Assembly (NCBI RefSeq): GCF_900107275.1
Contig: NZ_FNPI01000004.1
Location: forward strand, 248,001 to 312,000
Reading direction: 5' to 3'
DNA from: Evansella caseinilytica
GTDB taxonomy: Bacteria; Bacillota; Bacilli; Bacillales; Salisediminibacteriaceae
DNA length: 64,000 nucleotides
How positions within the stretch are numbered: position 1 is the stretch's first letter; the number at the start of each line of letters is the position of its first letter. Made by a program: the position numbers and the translations under genes. Of this stretch, positions 59,064-64,000 are shown piece by piece. The notes beneath the pieces are model-generated. The model saw only the letters and a program-made list of their open reading frames with translations, did no database searches and was not told the origin of the DNA.

Positions 59064-62000
59064 ATGACATTATTGACACGACAAGACGAGCACCAGGAGA
59101 CGGAAACAATTGCATTTTCCACGGAAGAGCTTTTCCGGTTAAAAAAAGTTGCAGATAAGCGGAAGCAAGCTACATTTGACATCGCGTTTTGCGGTCATTT
59201 TTCTGCAGGAAAATCTACGATGCTAAACACATTGCTTGGGGCGGAACTGCTGCCGACAAGTCCGATACCTGCCAGCGCGAATACGATCGCGATCCAAAAC
59301 GGCGGCTTACAGCTGTCCGTTCATGCGAAAAACGGGGAATCCAAGGCATACAAAGGGGAGATTCCTTGGGAGAAAGTGCGCGAGTGGGGGATGGATGGTC
59401 GGAAAATTTCGTCGTTGAATATTTTTGCTCCACTGCCATTCTTAGGAAAATGCGGCAGAATCATCGACACACCTGGAGTCGATTCGACAGATAGCACGCA
59501 TGCCGCCGTCACGACAGAACAGCTGTACACAACGGATGTCATTGTATATATCATGGATTATAACCATGTTCAATCAGAAACGAATTTATATTTTTTGAAG
59601 CAGCTGTCTGATGAAAAAAAACCGCTGTTCCTTGTCATTAATCAAGTGGATAAGCATAACGAGGACGAAATCGCCTTTTCTGCTTTCCGGGAATCGATAG
59701 AGGAATTGCTGCGCCGATGGGAAATTGATTATCTCGCGATGTATTTTACCTCAATGAAAAAGCCGGATCACCGCAACAACGAGTTTTTGCAATTGGAGCG
59801 CGCACTAAAATCGCTGTTGCATCGCAGCAGCATGCTGATATCAAATGCACAACATTTTCTGGAATACAGCTTTTACCGGTCAATAGAGAACCGGCTACAA
59901 CAGGAAGAGCAAGAGCAGCGGGATACGATTGCGCAGGAATGGAAGGAAAAAACCGGATATGATGTTGCAGAGTTTGCAGCAGCTCACCGGCAGGCAAGCG
60001 AGAAAATGCAACAGCTTCGCACATACGACGACATCCTCCGGAAAAATTTTCATGACGAGTTTAACGGCTTGTTTGCCAATGTCACCCTTTTTCCGTATTC
60101 GACCACCGAGCTGGCACGGAAATGGATCGAATCGTTGCAGCCAGGCTTCAAAGCGGGATTGCTTTTCTCCAGGAAAAAAACAGCGGAGGAACAGGACAAG
60201 CGCCTGGAAAATCTCGTCATGGAACTGCAGGATAAAGTAAAGACACAGCTACTTTTCCATCTTCAAAGCTATTTTCAGCAAACCAACCGGTTAACGCTGG
60301 CAAATGAAGAAGAATTTGATGCCGCATTGAAGGCGTTGTCATTTCAAGTAACCGGTGATTTTCTGAAAAGTCATGTAAAAAAAGAACTAACCGGCCGTGA
60401 TTATGTTTACGTGTTCACTCATCAAATAACGTCGCTAATCGTTAAGGAAATCCGAAGAAAGGCGGCCGTGCTGCTTGAAGTGCAGATTGCGGGAATGCGG
60501 GACGATATTGCTCAGCAACACCGGCAGCTGGAAGTAAAATACGACGTGTTTCTTCAAGCGAAAAGCTGCCTCGCTGAACTGGAGCACGTGGAAGAGAAAT
60601 ATGCAAAGCTTCGACAGCACGTTAAAGATATTCTGCGGCAGCATCCTTCCGCCAACGAATGGAAGCAGTTGATCAACGAGGCGATGCAGGGTACCTTTCC
60701 TGAATATCCGGAAGTCAGCCGGTCATTCTCCATTTCTCATGAAGTAAAGAAACCAGAGAAGACACAACCTTGGACAGGCAAAGTCGAAAGCGCTCCCGAT
60801 TCGTTTTCTGAAGAGAAGGCGCTGGAAAAAATGCGTCATATTAAGAAAGTTTTATTAGATTATCATGCATCTCCGCTGTTGGCAACCGATCGCACTCAGT
60901 TAATCAACAGAATCGACCGCTATGAACAGCGGACGTTTATTGTTTCGTTATTCGGCGGTTTCAGCGCCGGAAAATCAAGCTTTGCCAATGCTTTACTTGG
61001 CGAGGATATTCTCCCGGTGTCCCCCAATCCGACAACTGCCGCTGTTAATATTGTGGAAAAATCCTGCCCAGGCCACGCTCACGGTACAGCGACGGTGACG
61101 TTGAAATCACCTCAGCAATTGTCCGCGGAAATTAACGCCGCAGGAGAACGCTTAGGCGTGACACTGGATTTGGAACAATTGCCACGCTGGAAGGGGCAGC
61201 GTGAAGGATACAGCTCCAGTGGGCAAAAAACCGCTGTGGAATATTTACTGACTGTAAGAGACAGCCTGGCAACAACCGCCTTGACTTTAGGGGAAGAGCT
61301 GACGGTTTCTCATCGCGAACTAGCCGGCTGGATTGCCGAAGAAGTCAACGCCTGTCTGGTAGAAAAGGTTACGATTTACTACGACTGCCCGCTGACAGAA
61401 AGAGGAATCAAGCTGGTGGACACACCAGGCATTAACTCGATACACGGGCGGCACACAAATGTTGCGATGAAGCAGTTAAAGGAATCGGATGCGATATTTT
61501 ATTTAACGTATTACAATCATGCGTTTTCCAAGACGGATCAATATTTTTTGCAGCAAATCGGCCAGGTGAACGAAAGCTTCCAGCAGGATAAACTGTATTT
61601 TGTCATCAACGCCGCTGATTTAGCCGACAATGACAGCGAGCTGCAGGAAGTAAAAAATCACGTGACCGATCAACTAAAGGGCAATGGTATCGAAAATCCC
61701 CGCCTGCATCATGTATCTAGCAGGGAAGGACTTCAGGCAAAACAAACGGGCCATGACGAGGCAACTGCTTTTACCGCATTTGAACAAACGTTCCATCATG
61801 AGACGATCGTTGAATTGAAGCGCCTGGCGTGGACGCTTCTAAACCGTGAACTGCGGCAATATTGCGAAAAAATCAACGACAGTATTTTGTTGATGTCGTC
61901 GGAAGCAAAAGAGCGGGCAGAGCAACGACCGCTGTTAGAGCATAAAATCGCGCAGTTGACGAAGCTGGTGGAAAGCGCTTCGTTCCATTCCGTACGCCGG

Positions 62001-62666
62001 GATAGTCAGCTTGAATTGGAGCAGCTGCTGCTTTATTTAAAAGAACGGATGAAAATGGTGATGAGCGATGATTTCACGTCGGCCGTCAATGTTGCCGTCA
62101 TAACCAGCGACAGAAAAAAACAGCTGCAGCAACAATTCGACCAGGCTGTGGAAGAGTGGCGAAGTTCAGGGGAACAGTTTCTGACACAGGAGTTGGCCGC
62201 CGTGGCGATCCGAATGGAAGAATGTATTAGGCAATCGTTAGAGCGCTGGCTGGCACAAGAAGCAGCAAAAATAACAGCGCAGCTGCCCTATATTTTTTAC
62301 GATCAGATAGTGAAAATGCAGCCGTTAGCTACCGGGGACTTCCCGGTGCGGTTTCTTATCGACCCAAGCCAGTTTCATCCGCATATTAAATCAAAAAAAC
62401 AATTCTTTGAAGAGGGAAAAATCAAGCAGGTGAGGGAAGCTTTGATCAACGACGGAGTCAATAAGGTGGCGGAAGTGATTGCTCAATTTTCTCAGTCATT
62501 CGTGAGGCAAGTGGATGACCTCCTTGTCACGATGGAAAATGAACTGAAACAACGTCTGCAAGTGGCCATTTATCAGGAACTGGAACGGTTTGACGCGCTG
62601 GCGGATCAACGGAATCATCAATCCTTAGTGGATGAACTGCAGGCATTGCAGCAAGCAGCCGAATAA
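59064..62666 (+). CDS. dynA: DynA, double dynamin-like GTPase
   Basis: ATG 59064 has AAGGACG six bases upstream; ATG 59037 in the same frame would add nine residues. The ~1200-residue protein is a head-to-tail fusion of two dynamins, like B. subtilis DynA/YpbR (1193 aa). Half 1 has G1 GHFSAGKST (about 44-52), G3 DTPGVDST and G4 NQVDK. Half 2 has G1 GGFSAGKSS (about 634), G3 DTPGINSI and a degenerate G4 region, INAADLADN. Long helical middle segments follow each GTPase. DynA tethers and fuses membranes and helps cells resist phage and pore-forming antibiotics. It is monocistronic here. Confidence 0.95.
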   Translation: MTLLTRQDEHQETETIAFSTEELFRLKKVADKRKQATFDIAFCGHFSAGKSTMLNTLLGAELLPTSPIPASANTIAIQNGGLQLSVHAKNGESKAYKGEIPWEKVREWGMDGRKISSLNIFAPLPFLGKCGRIIDTPGVDSTDSTHAAVTTEQLYTTDVIVYIMDYNHVQSETNLYFLKQLSDEKKPLFLVINQVDKHNEDEIAFSAFRESIEELLRRWEIDYLAMYFTSMKKPDHRNNEFLQLERALKSLLHRSSMLISNAQHFLEYSFYRSIENRLQQEEQEQRDTIAQEWKEKTGYDVAEFAAAHRQASEKMQQLRTYDDILRKNFHDEFNGLFANVTLFPYSTTELARKWIESLQPGFKAGLLFSRKKTAEEQDKRLENLVMELQDKVKTQLLFHLQSYFQQTNRLTLANEEEFDAALKALSFQVTGDFLKSHVKKELTGRDYVYVFTHQITSLIVKEIRRKAAVLLEVQIAGMRDDIAQQHRQLEVKYDVFLQAKSCLAELEHVEEKYAKLRQHVKDILRQHPSANEWKQLINEAMQGTFPEYPEVSRSFSISHEVKKPEKTQPWTGKVESAPDSFSEEKALEKMRHIKKVLLDYHASPLLATDRTQLINRIDRYEQRTFIVSLFGGFSAGKSSFANALLGEDILPVSPNPTTAAVNIVEKSCPGHAHGTATVTLKSPQQLSAEINAAGERLGVTLDLEQLPRWKGQREGYSSSGQKTAVEYLLTVRDSLATTALTLGEELTVSHRELAGWIAEEVNACLVEKVTIYYDCPLTERGIKLVDTPGINSIHGRHTNVAMKQLKESDAIFYLTYYNHAFSKTDQYFLQQIGQVNESFQQDKLYFVINAADLADNDSELQEVKNHVTDQLKGNGIENPRLHHVSSREGLQAKQTGHDEATAFTAFEQTFHHETIVELKRLAWTLLNRELRQYCEKINDSILLMSSEAKERAEQRPLLEHKIAQLTKLVESASFHSVRRDSQLELEQLLLYLKERMKMVMSDDFTSAVNVAVITSDRKKQLQQQFDQAVEEWRSSGEQFLTQELAAVAIRMEECIRQSLERWLAQEAAKITAQLPYIFYDQIVKMQPLATGDFPVRFLIDPSQFHPHIKSKKQFFEEGKIKQVREALINDGVNKVAEVIAQFSQSFVRQVDDLLVTMENELKQRLQVAIYQELERFDALADQRNHQSLVDELQALQQAAE

Positions 62667-62795
62667 TCATCGGAAGCCAGGTTGCTTTCGCGGCGATTGG
62701 TTGCAAATAAACGGAAACGAAGTCTGAAGCGACCTTGTTTCCGTTGACCACCTAGTTTGCTGGCGACTTGCGAAATAACTGGACAACTGCCTCTC
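62667..62795. other. Region between convergent dynA and a small minus-strand gene
   Basis: It contains CGGAAACGAAG and CTTGTTTCCG (62711-62743), a possible hairpin shared by both convergent genes; no T run is evident. Confidence 0.4.
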
Positions 62796-62921
62796 TCAAC
62801 GGGAGTCAGCTGTTTCCTTTCTTTCCTTTTCCGATATATCCGGATGAATCGTTGTGTGTTCTATTTCCGTAATTGTCGGCTGGTGAATTTCCAGCTCTTT
62901 GTCCGGCTCTTTTTTCAGCAC
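62796..62921 (-). CDS. Very small charged protein, 41 residues
   Basis: A GTG at 62921 is preceded by AAGGAGAG. The product reads MLKKEPDKELEIHQPTITEI then EHTTIHPDISEKERKETADS and R, strongly charged and probably unstructured. It follows the 52-residue gene upstream on the same strand by ~40 bases. Real expression is uncertain; it is proposed because of its ribosome binding site and the pairing. Confidence 0.45.
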   Translation of the reverse strand: MLKKEPDKELEIHQPTITEIEHTTIHPDISEKERKETADSR

Positions 62922-62964
62922 GGTTTTTCTCTCCTTTCCTTATAAAGGATTGTTTGGATAAGCA

Positions 62965-63123
62965 CTATAATTTTGGATTTTCGTCATATCGGAGGGAGAC
63001 TACCTTTGTGTACTCTCCTTGTTTCTTTTCCTCCAGAGTTGCTTTTCTGCTTAATTCTTCATCATCGTCAATGCCTGTGGCCCATACAGGCTCCGGGATT
63101 TTACGCTGCTCATCCTTCATCAT
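62965..63123 (-). CDS. Small protein, 52 residues, unknown function
   Basis: ATG 63123 follows GGAGGCGG at ideal spacing; ATG 63120 is next in frame. The product reads MMKDEQRKIPEPVWATGIDD then DEELSRKATLEEKKQGEYTK and VVSLRYDENPKL, acidic and highly charged, with a proline/tryptophan motif EPVWATG. It and the 41-residue gene form a small minus-strand unit convergent with dynA. No family was recognised; similar short hydrophilic proteins are common in spore formers. Confidence 0.6.
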   Translation of the reverse strand: MMKDEQRKIPEPVWATGIDDDEELSRKATLEEKKQGEYTKVVSLRYDENPKL

Positions 63124-63248
63124 TTTCCGCCTCCACTTTTATTTAACGTTAAGGGACTTTAAAAAAATGCTGTTGTTAGAGGATGGTCAAAAACGGTTCT
63201 ATAGCAACAAAGTTTGAATAAATGATGACGGTTTTAGAAATGGGGAAA

Positions 63249-63285
63249 GAGGGCTTGAAAGCGGCTCGCTTTCGGCCCTCAAACA
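63249..63285 (-). terminator. Terminator of the 63.3-kb small gene
   Basis: GAGGGC and GCCCTC enclose GAAAGCG/CGCTTTC in a long hairpin (63249-63280). On the minus strand it is followed by TTTCCCC, 28 bases after the stop of the gene at 63309-63500. Confidence 0.75.
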
Positions 63286-63308
63286 GGTAAACAAACCGTT
63301 AAAACGGT

Positions 63309-63500
63309 CTACTGGTAATTATCGTCCTGCTGGTTTTGTCCCAGCCATTGCTTCACAGGCCTCATCATGTTGTTATTCCCGTTGTTGCGGCCTCTGATCA
63401 TACCGTAAGCAGCAGCGCCGATTCCAATTCCTACAAGCGACATCATGATCCCGTTCCGGGCATTATTATTACGTCTTCTGAGTCCGAAAAAATTATTCAC
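63309..63500 (-). CDS. Small Asn/Arg-rich membrane-associated protein (YrzQ/DUF3918-like)
   Basis: A GTG at 63500 lies at proper distance from AAAGGAGG; GTG 63512 overlaps that site. The 63-residue protein reads MNNFFGLRRRNNNARNGIMM followed by a hydrophobic glycine-rich helix SLVGIGIGAAAYGMIRG and an Asn/Gln-rich end. It resembles the DUF3918 (YrzQ-type) small proteins of Bacillus, often sporulation-related, though this is recalled from pattern only. A terminator follows. Confidence 0.65.
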   Translation of the reverse strand: MNNFFGLRRRNNNARNGIMMSLVGIGIGAAAYGMIRGRNNGNNNMMRPVKQWLGQNQQDDNYQ

Positions 63501-63714
63501 CGTGAAGGACACCTCCTTTAAAAAATCAGTTAAAGTTTCAATGCATTATTTATCATGAAGAATTTTAACGTTTATATCCTAGGATATCCTTACCATCAAT
63601 CAGAATGTTAACCATTGAGCATATCTATTTCATCCGCCAGGAAAAAGCATTATAATAATTCCTGATGATGGAAGGTAACAATTATTTTTTACAAAAGGAA
63701 GGGGATATGGAAAA

Positions 63715-64000
63715 ATGGAGCAGCATGAAAAGACAAAACAAGACATTCTCAAGGCATTTCAGTTCCGCCATGCTACGAAGGAATTCGATCCTGACAAAAA
63801 AATATCGGATCACGATTTTCAATTTATTCTTGAGACGGGGAGGCTTTCTCCAAGCTCCATTGGTTTGGAGCCATGGAAATTTGTTGTCATCCAAAACAAA
63901 CAATTCAGAGAAGAGCTGCGCAAAGTAACCTGGGGAGCTCAGGGACAGCTGCCGACAGCCAGTCATTATGTCGTTATTTTAGCACGAACGATGAAGGATG
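63715..64000 (+). CDS. yfkO: YfkO-type NAD(P)H nitroreductase, N-terminal part
   Basis: ATG 63715 is 10 bases after AAGGAAGGGG; an out-of-frame ATG at 63706 is ignored. The visible 95 residues read [40 protein letters not shown] and [20 protein letters not shown], closely matching B. subtilis YfkO. The RHATKEFD arginine and the LSPSS segment bind FMN. The enzyme reduces nitro compounds or quinones with NAD(P)H in the cytosol. The gene continues past the window end. Confidence 0.9.
   Translation, partial: MEQHEKTKQDILKAFQFRHATKEFDPDKKISDHDFQFILETGRLSPSSIGLEPWKFVVIQNKQFREELRKVTWGAQGQLPTASHYVVILARTMKD

Noticed and set aside
1-64000. CRISPR array, rRNA operon or complete insertion sequence
   Set aside because: No regularly spaced short repeats with unique spacers, no rRNA-like blocks and no intact transposase gene were seen; the only tandem repeat is the 89-bp family C unit.

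Overview
The window looks like a piece of a low-to-mid-GC, spore-forming Bacillaceae chromosome. Many proteins resemble Bacillus subtilis proteins: the GlnR-like regulator, SqhC, YwaF, TopB, YdeI, YteR, DynA and YfkO. Start sites mostly carry strong AGGAGG-type ribosome binding sites, with frequent GTG and TTG starts. A probable gamma-type small acid-soluble spore protein and a sporulenol-type squalene cyclase support a spore former. The exported lipoproteins have very acidic linkers, which would suit an alkaliphilic or salt-tolerant host, but that is only an inference.

Layout. 1-4.8 kb: end of a DnaQ-like exonuclease, a GlnR-like regulator whose C-terminus is cut off by a dispersed repeat, and a MoxR/DUF58/DUF4129 operon. 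5-10.2 kb: squalene-hopene/sporulenol cyclase, YwaF-like membrane protein, topoisomerase III. 11-39 kb: a large pectin and rhamnogalacturonan region. It holds uxaC, a GDSL acetylesterase, a GH28 polygalacturonase, uxaA and uxaB; then YesL- and YesS-like genes; two nearly identical tandem solute-binding lipoproteins; two LplB/LplC-type permeases; an unknown alpha/alpha-toroid-like protein; an MFS transporter; KdgF; a second GH28; a GH43; an esterase; and a YteR-type GH105. A LacI-family repressor (40.4-41.4 kb) probably governs part of this region through AACAACGTTGTT operators. Two perfect catabolite-response (cre) matches point to CcpA control. No ATPase for the LplABC-type importer is present, so a shared MsmX-like ATPase elsewhere is likely. 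Likewise no kdgK, kdgA, kduI or kduD is seen.

41.7-56.5 kb: an MFS exporter, a YitT-family protein, a short spore-protein gene, a three-subunit molybdenum hydroxylase operon (xanthine-dehydrogenase type), a GNAT gene with a structured leader, a HAD phosphatase, and a PhnDCEE-type ABC importer. The importer is preceded by a clear purine (guanine-class) riboswitch aptamer. That suggests this phosphonate-annotated transporter belongs to purine metabolism, like the nearby xanthine-dehydrogenase-type operon. An MBL-fold hydrolase/TetR pair with a duplicated palindromic operator follows. 56.9-64 kb: an S4-domain gene with a probable frameshift, a secreted-protein gene split by a repeat element, DynA (double dynamin), three small genes and the start of a YfkO-type nitroreductase.

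The intergenic DNA carries at least three dispersed repeat families. Family A has GTTCAAAAAG ends. Family B has GGGGxTGTxTCAAAA ends. Family C is an 89-bp partly tandem unit around GAACCGTAATCAAA. Two copies interrupt or truncate genes, so the families appear to be, or recently to have been, mobile. All assignments come from reading the sequence; no database search was run.
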